Shown here in pieces: positions 1 to 7,035 of a stretch of DNA of 32,592 nt. The notes beneath the pieces are model-generated. The model had not been told where the DNA came from and did not search any database. It was given only the letters and a program-made list of their open reading frames with translations. The stretch spans positions 1 through 32,592 of the IMG/VR virus record IMGVR_UViG_3300047496_000074. One strand, 5' to 3'. Every line of letters begins with the position of its first letter. Positions within the stretch are counted from its first letter, which is position 1. The DNA is from a virus. The position numbers and the translations under genes were made by a program.

Positions 1-1
1 C

Positions 2-79
2 CGAATGGCACTCGCCGACATGCTCGCAAAACAGACCATACACGGAATCGAACTGGGAAAGTCTAGCCCTCTAAAGTAA
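2..79 (+). CDS. 3' end of a gene entering from the left (unknown function)
   Basis: An open frame runs from the left edge to TAA at 77-79. The visible 25 residues are RMALADMLAKQTIHGIELGK followed by SSPLK. An ATG at 5-7 is in frame, but an upstream continuation is more likely, so this is treated as 5'-partial. The fragment is too short to assign a function. It shares strand with the late genes that follow. Confidence 0.5.
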   Translation, partial: RMALADMLAKQTIHGIELGKSSPLK

Positions 80-120
80 AAAGAACTTATGTCCTCCTCC
101 CTCACCCCAAAGAAGTAGCC

Positions 121-393
121 ATGGAATCTGCCCGCGACCTGTTCGGAGCTTTCCGGTATATCCCCTCTAAGAAGCGGCAATCGGAACGGGGGATACTCCT
201 GGAGTACTTCGCCTCTAAGCTGGGATGGCAGATAGGTAGGGTTGTAGGGAAGCTCGGACACCTGAAGGATATCCAGGATTTATATTACATAAAAAGCATT
301 TGCGATCAGTACGAGCGGGAAGGCAAGGAATGGAGTAAGGCATTTAATGGCTCACTGAAGCCTCGAAAGTTATCCCCACCTACCCTATTGTGA
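121..393 (+). CDS. hypothetical protein, 90 aa, basic and helical
   Basis: Not recognised. The 90-aa product is rich in Lys/Arg and predicted mostly helical, with aromatic residues (FRYIP, LEYFASKLGW, DLYYIKS). It has no Cys cluster, membrane segment or obvious catalytic motif. The start is the ATG in gccATGG; there is only a weak purine stretch (AAAGAAG) upstream. Its stop codon (391-393) lies inside the -35 box of a candidate promoter for the next intergenic region. It could be a small DNA- or RNA-binding accessory protein, but nothing in the sequence proves that. Confidence 0.55.
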   Translation: MESARDLFGAFRYIPSKKRQSERGILLEYFASKLGWQIGRVVGKLGHLKDIQDLYYIKSICDQYEREGKEWSKAFNGSLKPRKLSPPTLL

Positions 394-416
394 ATATTCC
401 GTGAGGTTGCTATATT
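388..416 (+). promoter_or_regulatory. candidate sigma70-type promoter
   Basis: TTGTGA (388-393), a 17-base spacer, then TATATT (411-416): 4/6 and 5/6 matches to the -35 and -10 consensus at ideal spacing. It sits at the very end of the preceding gene and points into a gene-free region holding a structured terminator-like element. A similar TTGTGT-17-TATATG lies upstream of the portal gene. Confidence 0.45.
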
Positions 417-422
417 CTACCT

Positions 423-505
423 AGGCAATATACAACGCTAATCTGTTGGAGCAGATTGGAGGCAGAAACGCCCCCCCGCTCCAACGGTGTGGGGTTTTTG
501 CTTTA
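423..505 (+). ncRNA. candidate small structured RNA or leader with built-in terminator
   Basis: Between a promoter-like sequence (388-416) and a T-tract (495-499) lies about 80 bases with no reading frame. The arm GCAGAAACGCCCC (462-474) pairs with GGGGTTTTTGC (491-501), allowing a CG bulge and one G-T pair, which makes a terminator-type hairpin. Separately, GTTGGAGC (445-452) is perfectly complementary to GCTCCAAC (478-485), which lies in the loop of that hairpin. The two pairings together would form a pseudoknot, or the first could compete with the second. The boundaries are inferred and expression is unproven. Confidence 0.4.
462..501 (+). terminator. probable intrinsic terminator hairpin
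   Basis: CCCC/GGGG stem extended by an A-rich/T-rich lower stem (GCAGAAA with TTTTTGC). The T-tract immediately follows the G run, as in rho-independent terminators. The loop is 475-490. It would end transcripts from the candidate promoter at 388-416 or from upstream genes. Confidence 0.45.
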
Positions 506-770
506 TGTCCTACCTGTAGGGATACAACGATTACAGGCGACCGACGAAGACCTGATAACGCAGACGGGAAGAAGTGATTTTTCTTTTTAGGATTTCTTTA
601 GTACTTAGAGAAAACTAGAGGGTGGGACACTTCCCGGAGCGGAGGAGGGGGAGAGGAGGGAGGGGCTAGAGGATGTGGGTGGGAGATAATCAGCGTCGTA
701 AAACATTACACTGCATGACATAGAGTGGATAACCCAGAGTACATTGACATAGACCTGATATGATTTAGTT
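506..770. other. intergenic stretch without a gene; polypurine, G-rich tract
   Basis: No convincing reading frame is present on either strand. The notable content is a G/A-only tract at about 636-667, followed by GGGTGGG at 677-683. These G runs could in principle form a G-quadruplex. A TTGACA at 744-749 lies 22 bases before the next ATG but has no good -10 at proper spacing. Confidence 0.4.
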
Positions 771-974
771 ATGTACAAGTGTAGCTGTAAGAGAACAACT
801 AAGGGACTCTATGCAGACGGAGATGTGTGGTCATGCTGGGATTGCTTCGTAATGCACACCCCAGAGCAAGCGCATAAGGTTCGTGCGGCAGAAGGAGAAC
901 TGCTCACGATAAAGTCCAAGGAACGCATCGATGCTAAGAGTAAGGCTAATAGGCTCATGAATACCACCCAATGA
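771..974 (+). CDS. small zinc-ribbon-like protein, 67 aa
   Basis: The 67-aa product has Cys4, Cys6, Cys22 and Cys25 (CxC-x15-CxxC), a four-cysteine arrangement expected to bind one zinc ion. It is followed by a charged helical tail rich in Lys, Arg, Ala and Glu. No catalytic residues are visible. The stop overlaps the start of the NinG-like gene by the ATGA arrangement (971-974), so the two are translationally coupled. A role with the next gene in nucleic-acid binding is inference only. The start has no Shine-Dalgarno site. Confidence 0.6.
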   Translation: MYKCSCKRTTKGLYADGDVWSCWDCFVMHTPEQAHKVRAAEGELLTIKSKERIDAKSKANRLMNTTQ

Positions 975-1432
975 CCTTCACCCCTAACTACAAGGTAAAG
1001 CTCCGCGATGGGACGATACACAAGGCCATAAACCCCTCTACGGGCAGGATACTAAGCGTTAAGGGTGCGAAGCTGAAAGCATGGAGTGCCCTCGCTCGGT
1101 ACGTTAGAAAGACAGAACCACGCTGCTGTACCTGCGGAGCCCCTACGACTGAAGCAGGCCACTTCATCCATGACAGCGACAAGGAGAATAAGCAGTTAGG
1201 AGGCAATGAACTCTGGTACGACATCAGGAACATCCACGGGCAGTGCGGCATCTGTAATAGATGGAAGTCAGGCAACGGAGTCCTCTACAGCGAGTATATG
1301 GAGAAGCGCTATGGATTCGGCATAACCCAGGAACTCCGCACGCTCTATAACACCCCGAGGAAGTGGACGATCCCCGAGATACTCGCGGTAGGGGTATATT
1401 ATAAAGACCTGTTTAATAAACTAACCACATAA
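971..1432 (+). CDS. NinG/Rap-like HNH recombination protein
   Basis: The 153-aa product resembles the C-terminal zinc/HNH part of lambda NinG (Rap), a Holliday-junction endonuclease in phage recombination. Visible motifs are CCTCG at 52-56, EAGHF at 61-65, then NIHGQCGICNRWKSGN at 87-102, which supplies the second pair of cysteines and the HNH-type His/Asn. This is the characteristic order of the family (Cys-x2-Cys, AGH, N-x-H-x-QC-x2-CN, GN). At 153 aa it is shorter than lambda NinG. It is coupled to the upstream zinc-ribbon gene by a 4-base overlap and lies just before the terminase genes, so it may act on genome ends or branched DNA before packaging. Family assignment is fairly firm; the specific role is inferred. 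Confidence 0.7.
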   Translation: MTFTPNYKVKLRDGTIHKAINPSTGRILSVKGAKLKAWSALARYVRKTEPRCCTCGAPTTEAGHFIHDSDKENKQLGGNELWYDIRNIHGQCGICNRWKSGNGVLYSEYMEKRYGFGITQELRTLYNTPRKWTIPEILAVGVYYKDLFNKLTT

Positions 1433-1435
1433 TCT

Positions 1436-1570
1436 ATGTTCAAGGTATTCGCCTCCATATTCTTTATCCTTTTCGGTCTATCAGCATTAGGACTCACCAT
1501 ACAATACCTGAACTTCATTATTGCCCTTGCAGCGATAGTAGCTGGGGTAGCACTTGCTACAGGTTATTAA
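1436..1570 (+). CDS. tiny two-helix membrane protein, 44 aa
   Basis: ATG at 1436, three bases after the NinG-like stop, opens a 44-aa frame ending TAA at 1568-1570. The product is almost entirely hydrophobic. One segment is about residues 4-20 (VFASIFFILFGLSALGL); a second is about 26-42 (FIIALAAIVAGVALATG). They are separated by a short QYLN turn, so two membrane helices are predicted. It has no charged tail. Such small proteins are common in phages and some are holins or superinfection factors, but position alone does not decide this. It is below usual length cut-offs yet looks real from composition and spacing. Confidence 0.6.
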   Translation: MFKVFASIFFILFGLSALGLTIQYLNFIIALAAIVAGVALATGY

Positions 1571-1614
1571 CACAAGTCGCTAGTATTCCTAGACAATGAG
1601 GTTATACTGTGGTA

Positions 1615-1914
1615 ATGAAGTCTGTTAAATCAGCAAACAAACAATCCAAGCCGTGGTTATTCCAACCAGGACAGTCGGGCAATCCAGCCGGTAGACCCAA
1701 GGGATCACTCTCAGTGATAGGCAGGTTGAAACAGATATACCAGGACAACCCCGAGAAGTTTGAGGCTTTTGTTCTACGCTACGCTGAGAATCAAGAGAAT
1801 GATAAGCACCAGGTGGAGATGATAGATGGTAAGCCTAAGCAAGCTCTAACAGGCGACCCAGAGAATCCAATAGTAGTGAACATAATCAAATACCAAGATG
1901 ACAAGGTCGACTAA
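1615..1914 (+). CDS. terS: DUF5681-type protein, probable small terminase subunit
   Basis: The 99-aa product opens with a DUF5681 signature: FQPGQSGNPAGRPKGS at residues 16-31. This is typical of short phage proteins encoded directly before the large terminase. It is followed by a helical region (VIGRLKQIYQDNPEKFEAFVLRY) and an acidic tail. The expected role is recognition of the packaging site and recruitment of TerL, inferred from position and family. ATG at 1615 is preferred; an in-frame GTG at 1609 would add two residues. A 33-aa overlapping frame starts inside its 3' end at 1898. Confidence 0.65.
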   Translation: MKSVKSANKQSKPWLFQPGQSGNPAGRPKGSLSVIGRLKQIYQDNPEKFEAFVLRYAENQENDKHQVEMIDGKPKQALTGDPENPIVVNIIKYQDDKVD

Positions 1915-1999
1915 AGAACAACGTGCTATTTGGAATAGGGAATGGATACGCAAGAATCGCGAATTGTATGAGCAGTATTACAATTCCATACAACTTTAA
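1898..1999 (+). CDS. possible overlapping small protein between TerS and TerL, 33 aa
   Basis: ATG at 1898 starts a 33-aa frame ending TAA at 1997-1999. It overlaps terS by 17 bases and the beginning of terL. The peptide is strongly charged (MTRSTKEQRAIWNREWIRKN, then RELYEQYYNSIQL) and resembles the helical leader found at the N-terminus of some HNH nucleases. It could be a genuine coupling peptide, a relic of a lost HNH gene, or chance. Low confidence. Confidence 0.3.
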   Translation: MTRSTKEQRAIWNREWIRKNRELYEQYYNSIQL

Positions 2000-3254
2000 G
2001 CCTCGGGACTACCAGTTAGAGTTCTTGAGCGCACCGCAACGCTTCAAGATAGGCGTGATGCATCGCCGCGCCGGCAAGAGTAAGATGGCATTAAACGGCC
2101 AAATCGCTAAAACACAGCTTACCAAGGGAATCTATTACGTTTTTGCCCCTACCTACCGCCAAGCTAAGCAAATCTACTTTGATAGCCTCGTTAAAGAGCA
2201 CGTTCCCCGAGAGATTGTGGACAAGATCAATGATAGCGAACTTGCTATCTACTATAAGAACGGCTCAATCCAAAGGTTCGCTGGGTGTGAAGATGTGGAT
2301 AAGCACAGAGGGATTAACCCTATCGATGTTGTCTTCGATGAGTTTTCTGAAGAACCACCCGCAATCTGGGAAGCAGTAATACAGCCAGTCCTCCGAGAGA
2401 ATAAGGGAACAGCAACCTTTATCTTCACCCCCAAGGGTAAGAACCACTCCTGGAAGCTCGTGCAAATGGCGCGGGACAACCCCGCAGAATGGTTCGTAAG
2501 CATAAAGACCGTAGCCGATACAGGGACGTTCACACAAGAGGAGCTGGCCGAGATTAAGCGCAACACCCCCCAAGCCCTCTATGAGCAGGAGTACAGTTGC
2601 TCATTCATTGAGGGTGCAGGCCAGTTCTTTAGGCGTATTAAAAATAACCTCTATCCCCATGACAAACCTCTTCCCGAGCAAGGAGACTTCCAGTTGGGAG
2701 TTGACCTTGCTAAATATCAGGACTGGACAGTCATCACCCCCTTTAATCTCAACTTCTTCGTCGCCTACCCGCAAGACCGCTTTAATCAAGTCGATTGGAA
2801 CCTACAGAAAGCAAGGATTGAGTCAGCAGCACGCCGTTATTCGTCGGTCGATAGCCGTGAGACAGCGCTTATTTGGCCAGATAGTACAGGTCTTGGCGAC
2901 CCTATTGTTGAAGACCTCAAGGCCCGAGGACTACGAATTGGTGGTGAAGACGGTAAAGGATTCAAGTTCACGGAACAAAGCAGGACTAACCTCCTCAACA
3001 ACCTCGCCATCCTTCTAGAGCAAGACAAGATAAAGATTCCCGATGATGAGGGCTTAATAGGCGAGCTAGAAGCATTCTCGTACCAGCTCACCGACCGAGG
3101 TAAGGTAAAGATAGGTGTGCCGGAAGGTATGCACGATGACCGCGTGATGTCATTAGCCCTAAGCGTATGGGGCGTGAGCGAGCGAATAAAGCCCGACCTC
3201 TACGCTATAAGCCAAGTCCTCGCCAATAGGCAGATTAGTAAGTCATTCAAGTAG
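1968..3254 (+). CDS. terL: terminase large subunit (ATPase and nuclease)
   Basis: The packaging motor: it pumps DNA into the procapsid through the portal and cuts concatemers. From ATG 1968 the product is 428 aa. The N-terminal ATPase shows Walker A HRRAGKSK at 32-39, Walker B PIDVVFDE at 118-125 and a coupling-type motif FIFTPKG at about 151-157. The C-terminal RNase H-like nuclease shows LGVDLAKYQDWT (Asp246), then PDSTGLGDP and HDDRVMSLAL, giving the acidic metal ligands. The terminase_6 type fits. An in-frame GTG at 1923 would add 15 residues, but the ATG puts the alignment-like start (YNFKPRDYQLEFL) close to the N-terminus. It is followed after one base by the next gene. Confidence 0.93.
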   Translation: MSSITIPYNFKPRDYQLEFLSAPQRFKIGVMHRRAGKSKMALNGQIAKTQLTKGIYYVFAPTYRQAKQIYFDSLVKEHVPREIVDKINDSELAIYYKNGSIQRFAGCEDVDKHRGINPIDVVFDEFSEEPPAIWEAVIQPVLRENKGTATFIFTPKGKNHSWKLVQMARDNPAEWFVSIKTVADTGTFTQEELAEIKRNTPQALYEQEYSCSFIEGAGQFFRRIKNNLYPHDKPLPEQGDFQLGVDLAKYQDWTVITPFNLNFFVAYPQDRFNQVDWNLQKARIESAARRYSSVDSRETALIWPDSTGLGDPIVEDLKARGLRIGGEDGKGFKFTEQSRTNLLNNLAILLEQDKIKIPDDEGLIGELEAFSYQLTDRGKVKIGVPEGMHDDRVMSLALSVWGVSERIKPDLYAISQVLANRQISKSFK

Positions 3255-3255
3255 A

Positions 3256-3615
3256 ATGCTGATTAAGCTCCATGAGTCAAAGCTCTTCACCATAGACCCC
3301 GCAACGAGGTTTGCTAGAGAATATGGGGTAGAGCCAGTGATTTGGAACGAGGTATGGAAGCGGTATCTTGCTGAATACGACCTTGAGGCACTAGCTGGCT
3401 ATGTGCTGTATAAGACAGGGCGACACATCAAGACACGGCAGCTAAAGCGGTGGCTGGTGATGACTGAAATACACTGCCGGGCTAATCACATCATGCTTAT
3501 GGGAATCCGCGTAGTGCAGAGTGAATACTTCGGTCAATACGAACAGCAAATGCTCGAAGAGGTGTTGCGGAACATGAAATATAGTGGAAGCAAGGAGAGT
3601 CGGACTATCGTGTAA
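3256..3615 (+). CDS. hypothetical protein between terminase and portal, 119 aa
   Basis: Not recognised. The 119-aa product is predicted mostly helical and has many aromatic residues (WNEVWKRYLAEYDLEALAGY, RWLVMTEIHCR). It has no cysteine cluster or membrane segment. The start is exactly one base after the terL stop, so reinitiation is likely. Genes at this place often encode packaging or head-maturation accessories, but nothing in the sequence identifies it. Its 3' end is followed by a short intergenic element shared with position 16432. Confidence 0.7.
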   Translation: MLIKLHESKLFTIDPATRFAREYGVEPVIWNEVWKRYLAEYDLEALAGYVLYKTGRHIKTRQLKRWLVMTEIHCRANHIMLMGIRVVQSEYFGQYEQQMLEEVLRNMKYSGSKESRTIV

Positions 3616-3644
3616 ATAAGCCATATCCTAGGATTGTGTGGTAG
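3614..3644 (+). repeat. intergenic repeat copy 1 (AAATAAGCCATAT-N11-GTGGTAG)
   Basis: AAATAAGCCATAT at 3614-3626 and GTGGTAG at 3638-3644, separated by 11 bases. The same two blocks at the same spacing occur at 16432-16462. Both copies begin at the stop codon of the upstream gene, though in different phase relative to it, so coding constraint does not explain them. A shorter AGCCATA also follows the stop codon at 7264. Function unknown. Confidence 0.5.
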
Positions 3645-3662
3645 TCCTTCACGCATTATATG
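3634..3662 (+). promoter_or_regulatory. candidate promoter upstream of portal gene
   Basis: TTGTGT (3634-3639), a 17-base spacer, TATATG (3657-3662). The spacing is ideal and both boxes are partial matches to sigma70 consensus. It lies in the 69-base gap before the portal gene and would give that gene a short untranslated leader. Confidence 0.35.
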
Positions 3663-3684
3663 GCGTAGTTGTTAGTGTTGTACT

Positions 3685-5649
3685 ATGGCTGACCAGCCCC
3701 CACAACAACCGCTCGTAGACAAACCGCAGAACATCTTTGCCCAAATCCGCAAAGAGCAGCAGGACTTCATGTACAACTGGATTTCCATAGTCCCTGGCTA
3801 CGTGTTCAACCAGTACATGAACATCAAGCGCTGCCACCTCTACCTTAACTCTAAGTTCGAGGATGGGCAGTTCTACAACGGCAGGGAAAAGATATTCTTC
3901 AACATAGTGCTCCCCCCGTGCGAGGTGGCGATGCGTATGTTGAATGTAGATACCAAGAACATCCGTCTCTGGCCGCTTGAACCCAAGAGCTATTTCAGTA
4001 CCTACCTCCTAGAGAAAGAGCTTAAATACTGGCTCAAGCACCACAAGCTCGGCATCATTTTGAATCAACTAGCGGCAGAGGCACCGCGCTTTGGCTCTGT
4101 TGTCCTTGAGAAGACCGTGGATGGCGCACAGATGGTTGACCTTCGTCGCCTCATCCTTGACCCAACGGTCGAGAAGATACAGGACTCGCGCTTCGTCACG
4201 ACGATTAGCTACATGACACCCACGCAACTGCGTGAGGCTAAGAACTTCGACCAGGAGATGGTGGAGACGGCTATCGAACGATTCTCCAACATGAACACTG
4301 AAGAGCCGTATGAAGACCAGTACTTGAACGTGAACGTGATGCGCTCGACGCCCTACATCAAGGTCTTCAAGCGCTATGGCGAAGTCCCTACCTGGTGGGT
4401 GGACGATAAGGCGAAGCCCGGCACCGCTAAGGGCGATAAGCTGGTAAAGAGCGTGTTCATCGTCGCAGGTGCTGATTGGCTCTCGAAGACTAATGACGGG
4501 AAGCCGATAGGCGACCTTGGCGTCGTGCTCTTCAAGTCTAAATGGACTAAGGAGTGGCCGTTCAAGGATTTCCACTACATGAAGACCAAGGGCCGCTGGC
4601 TCGGCGTCGGTATCGTGGAAATGCTCTTCGATGTCCAGGTGCGGATGAACGAGATGAAGAACCAGAAGCGCGTGGCGATGGAGATAAGCCAGATGCACCT
4701 CTTCCAGACCAAGGACAAGTCCATCATGCGTAACGTCCTCACCGACCTACAGAGTGGCGATTTGGTGATTACAGGCCCCGCAGGGAATGGTATTGAACCT
4801 ATTAACAACTCCCAGGCTCGGTTCAGTGAGTCTGAGTTCTCGAACGAGGAACAGTCTTATGCAGGACAGACCGATAAGCTCTCATTTGCCTATGAAGCAC
4901 TGCGTGGTGATACTGGTGATGCATCTACCCCGCTTGGCACGACCCAGATTGCGGTTGCCCAAGGCACATCAGTCTTTGCGTTCAAGAAGGAGAACCTCTC
5001 ACTCTTCCTGCAAGAATACTTCAACGACCTAGTGATGCCTGAGCTGATGAAGGATCTAAGTGCCGAGCACATTATGCGCTTCACAGGCACATCCCAGGAG
5101 CTACAGATACTCGATCAAGCTGCCGCTGAGGTCTACGCTAATGACTATGTGAAAAAGAAGATACTTTCAGGCCAGATGACAACGCAAGACGACCTTGACG
5201 CGGCAAAGGCGAAAGCCACCAAGGCATATCAAAAGCTCGGCGCTAATCGCTTCCTCAAGATAAAGGATGCCTTTTACGACGATGCTGAGTTTGAGTTTGA
5301 CTTCCTCACTACAGACGAACAGGCTGACCCTGCGAAGATGGCGACCAATATCCAGGCAGTCATCAGCGAAGTCTCATCGAATCCCAACATTATGACTGAC
5401 CCGCGCTTGAAGCTCTTGTTCTTCAAGCTCTGTGAGCAGTTAGGTATCTCACAGGGTGAGTTGGAGATTGCAGACCAGCAAGCTACTGCTATGCAGCAAA
5501 CACAACAGCAGGGACTACCGCCTGGTGGACAGCCACCCGCTCCAGGCGGTTCTAACGTGGGTGGCGGGTTCAGTGCGAACTCACTCTTACGCCTAGCTGG
5601 AAAGTCGAATCCAGCGATACCGAGCGTAGCAGGATTATCAAAAATCTAA
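3685..5649 (+). CDS. portal protein
   Basis: A 654-aa protein directly after the terminase genes, of the size and character of podovirus-type portals. The dodecameric portal is the head vertex through which DNA passes and the platform for the tail. Supporting features are an N-terminal mixed alpha/beta region, a long helical core (VEMLFDVQVRMNEMKNQKRV), and a segment rich in threonine and glutamine (STPLGTTQIAVAQGTSVFAF) like the clip and stem region of portals. The flexible C-terminus is rich in Gln/Pro/Gly (about 590-640). The call rests on size, order and general resemblance, since portal sequences diverge strongly. No Shine-Dalgarno site is seen upstream of the ATG. Confidence 0.8.
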   Translation: MADQPPQQPLVDKPQNIFAQIRKEQQDFMYNWISIVPGYVFNQYMNIKRCHLYLNSKFEDGQFYNGREKIFFNIVLPPCEVAMRMLNVDTKNIRLWPLEPKSYFSTYLLEKELKYWLKHHKLGIILNQLAAEAPRFGSVVLEKTVDGAQMVDLRRLILDPTVEKIQDSRFVTTISYMTPTQLREAKNFDQEMVETAIERFSNMNTEEPYEDQYLNVNVMRSTPYIKVFKRYGEVPTWWVDDKAKPGTAKGDKLVKSVFIVAGADWLSKTNDGKPIGDLGVVLFKSKWTKEWPFKDFHYMKTKGRWLGVGIVEMLFDVQVRMNEMKNQKRVAMEISQMHLFQTKDKSIMRNVLTDLQSGDLVITGPAGNGIEPINNSQARFSESEFSNEEQSYAGQTDKLSFAYEALRGDTGDASTPLGTTQIAVAQGTSVFAFKKENLSLFLQEYFNDLVMPELMKDLSAEHIMRFTGTSQELQILDQAAAEVYANDYVKKKILSGQMTTQDDLDAAKAKATKAYQKLGANRFLKIKDAFYDDAEFEFDFLTTDEQADPAKMATNIQAVISEVSSNPNIMTDPRLKLLFFKLCEQLGISQGELEIADQQATAMQQTQQQGLPPGGQPPAPGGSNVGGGFSANSLLRLAGKSNPAIPSVAGLSKI

Positions 5650-5655
5650 CAACCT

Positions 5656-5949
5656 ATGGGAAAACCGATTACACAATGGGAAGTAGAAGACAGCGGCACG
5701 CTCGGTGTAGGAGCCGAGTACACGCCAGTCGAATACCCGCGCTCCGATGTGAACCGCGGACAAGTGAGCAACAGCAACAAGGGTGCAGCCTCTAGGACTG
5801 ATATCGTATTGGATTCCGTGGCTCTCAACGATACGGGGAACGTAAATGTTCCTCGCCGTGATGCCTCGGTGAAATACGATGCAGGCCCGTATCCCGTGAT
5901 TGACGACGCTGATGAGGGCGTTGATGAGAACGACGGAGGCACCGCATAA
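5656..5949 (+). CDS. hypothetical acidic protein, 97 aa
   Basis: Not recognised. The product is polar and acidic, with Val/Asp/Asn-rich sequence and a very acidic C-terminus (VIDDADEGVDENDGG). It looks largely unstructured or beta, without membrane segment or zinc site. It follows the portal by 6 bases and is the first of a run of small genes leading to the capsid gene. It could be a minor head or decoration component; this is position-based guesswork. Confidence 0.65.
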   Translation: MGKPITQWEVEDSGTLGVGAEYTPVEYPRSDVNRGQVSNSNKGAASRTDIVLDSVALNDTGNVNVPRRDASVKYDAGPYPVIDDADEGVDENDGGTA

Positions 5950-5951
5950 GT

Positions 5952-6200
5952 ATGGTTGATATTCAGAAGCTTAAGGACAAATTTTTCACCGACCCTGATT
6001 GGTCGGTGATGGAGGAGTTACTACGGGAGTACATCACTCCCCTAGAGAGTGCCTTGAATATCGATGCCACATGGTCGAATGACCAGATAGCGACAGAAGT
6101 GAGAGGTCGACAACTCGCTTACAACTCGATTGATAAGTTCCTGGTTGATGCAGGAGTACTCAAGCCGAGGATTATTAACGACAAACCTAGCTTCAAGTGA
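5952..6200 (+). CDS. hypothetical helical protein, 82 aa
   Basis: Not recognised by name. The 82-aa product is helical (VDIQKLKDKFFTDPDWSVMEELLREY, NSIDKFLVDAGVL) and resembles the short proteins often encoded after phage portals. The start is two bases after the preceding stop (TAAGTATG). The stop is followed after one base by the next ATG. No catalytic or metal-binding motif is visible. Confidence 0.65.
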   Translation: MVDIQKLKDKFFTDPDWSVMEELLREYITPLESALNIDATWSNDQIATEVRGRQLAYNSIDKFLVDAGVLKPRIINDKPSFK

Positions 6201-6201
6201 T

Positions 6202-6534
6202 ATGGAAATAGTAATGCCACGAAATGACCCAGGCTCTGAGTCGATGACTCAAGGCCAGGAAGTGAAACAGCCAGTCTACATGCCGACCGCTACTAATGCA
6301 GTAGGTAATGAGAGTGGTGTAAGTGATACAGCAGGGTTGGGGACGGTATCGGGTGAACAGGCAGTTGCAGGTGGCTACTCTATCAAAGATGTAAACACCA
6401 ACAACTCCACTACTGATTACTCTGCAACCGATCCAAGCAACTACTCTACTGAAAACAGGTCAGCCAAGTTCAAGAATGGTGAAGGCGGTCCTGCGTTCGA
6501 CCCAGGGCAGTACGGCAATAACCAGTACCAATAG
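6202..6534 (+). CDS. hypothetical Asn/Ser/Thr/Gly-rich protein, 110 aa
   Basis: Not recognised. The 110-aa product is low in hydrophobic residues and rich in Asn, Ser, Thr and Gly, ending AFDPGQYGNNQYQ, so it is probably disordered or fibrous. ATG 6202, one base after the TGA at 6198-6200, is chosen over an upstream in-frame ATG at 6130. This gene has the same stop-N-ATG junction as its neighbours. It may be a minor virion component. Confidence 0.6.
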   Translation: MEIVMPRNDPGSESMTQGQEVKQPVYMPTATNAVGNESGVSDTAGLGTVSGEQAVAGGYSIKDVNTNNSTTDYSATDPSNYSTENRSAKFKNGEGGPAFDPGQYGNNQYQ

Positions 6535-6535
6535 C

Positions 6536-6715
6536 ATGAGTACCCGCGACCCACAGAATCCGCAATCGCCTGTTATGGGCAATGATGCTGCGGTAGAGCT
6601 AGCCGACCTTGTTATCAGCTGGTATCGAGGACACAGGAACCTGTTAAGTGCTTCTCAGCAATCGACTGTAATTACGACAATCACTAACGTCCTTAATGGG
6701 ACTATTAAAGTCTAA
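6536..6715 (+). CDS. hypothetical protein, 59 aa
   Basis: Not recognised. The start ATG at 6536 lies one base after the previous TAG. The 59-aa product has a polar N-terminus (MSTRDPQNPQSPVMGNDAAV) and a helical remainder (ELADLVISWYRGHRNLLSAS, then TVITTITNVLNGTIKV). An upstream in-frame ATG at 6476 exists but would overlap the previous gene by 59 bases and break the junction pattern. No motif is identified. Confidence 0.55.
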   Translation: MSTRDPQNPQSPVMGNDAAVELADLVISWYRGHRNLLSASQQSTVITTITNVLNGTIKV

Positions 6716-6716
6716 T

Positions 6717-6887
6717 ATGGCGGTAAAGAAATCAGGTTCGTATGATGGGAAGGGCAACAAGCTCGGCCACGGCGGTCGGGCAGCTCAGCTCAAAGCACAA
6801 GGCGTCCCTGGCGGGGTGATAGGTGAACTAGCTCGCAAAGCTCATGCAGCCCCAGGCCAGAAGAATTATCATCCTAAGAAGAAATAA
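6717..6887 (+). CDS. small basic protein, 56 aa
   Basis: The 56-aa product is very basic and Gly-rich (VKKSGSYDGKGNKLGHGGRA; tail QKNYHPKKK), with no acidic patch or membrane segment. It resembles small DNA- or RNA-binding or head-internal peptides. ATG 6717 is one base after the upstream TAA; the in-frame ATG at 6696 would overlap the previous gene. Function is not assignable. Confidence 0.55.
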   Translation: MAVKKSGSYDGKGNKLGHGGRAAQLKAQGVPGGVIGELARKAHAAPGQKNYHPKKK

Positions 6888-6888
6888 C

Positions 6889-7014
6889 ATGGTAACTAAA
6901 GTAACAATCACGAACGATGACGGCACGACCGTCGACTACTTTCCGGCAGCACCGACCCCTTCACAGGTGGTCGAGATTAGCGCCGGTCAAGTGGTGGAGA
7001 TTAAAGCGGTCTAA
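6889..7014 (+). CDS. hypothetical 41-aa protein
   Basis: A short frame from ATG 6889 (one base after the previous TAA) to TAA 7012-7014. It encodes MVTKVTITNDDGTTVDYFPA and a Val-rich, beta-prone end (QVVEISAGQVVEIKAV). Two short similar strands (VVEIS, VVEIK) suggest a small beta unit. The junction spacing and codon texture match the genes around it, which supports reality despite the length. Confidence 0.5.
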   Translation: MVTKVTITNDDGTTVDYFPAAPTPSQVVEISAGQVVEIKAV

Positions 7015-7035
7015 CTTATTAGCTAACAAACAACT

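Noticed and set aside
744-772. TTGACA as a promoter for the zinc-ribbon gene
   Set aside because: The only TATGAT is 9 bases away, and at 16 bases the hexamer TAGTTA matches poorly and runs into the start codon.
1589-1608. TAGACA...TATACT as a promoter for terS
   Set aside because: The boxes are only 7 bases apart, and no -35 lies at proper distance.
4069-4698. 209-aa His/Leu-rich frame on the minus strand
   Set aside because: Shadow of the portal gene with implausible composition.
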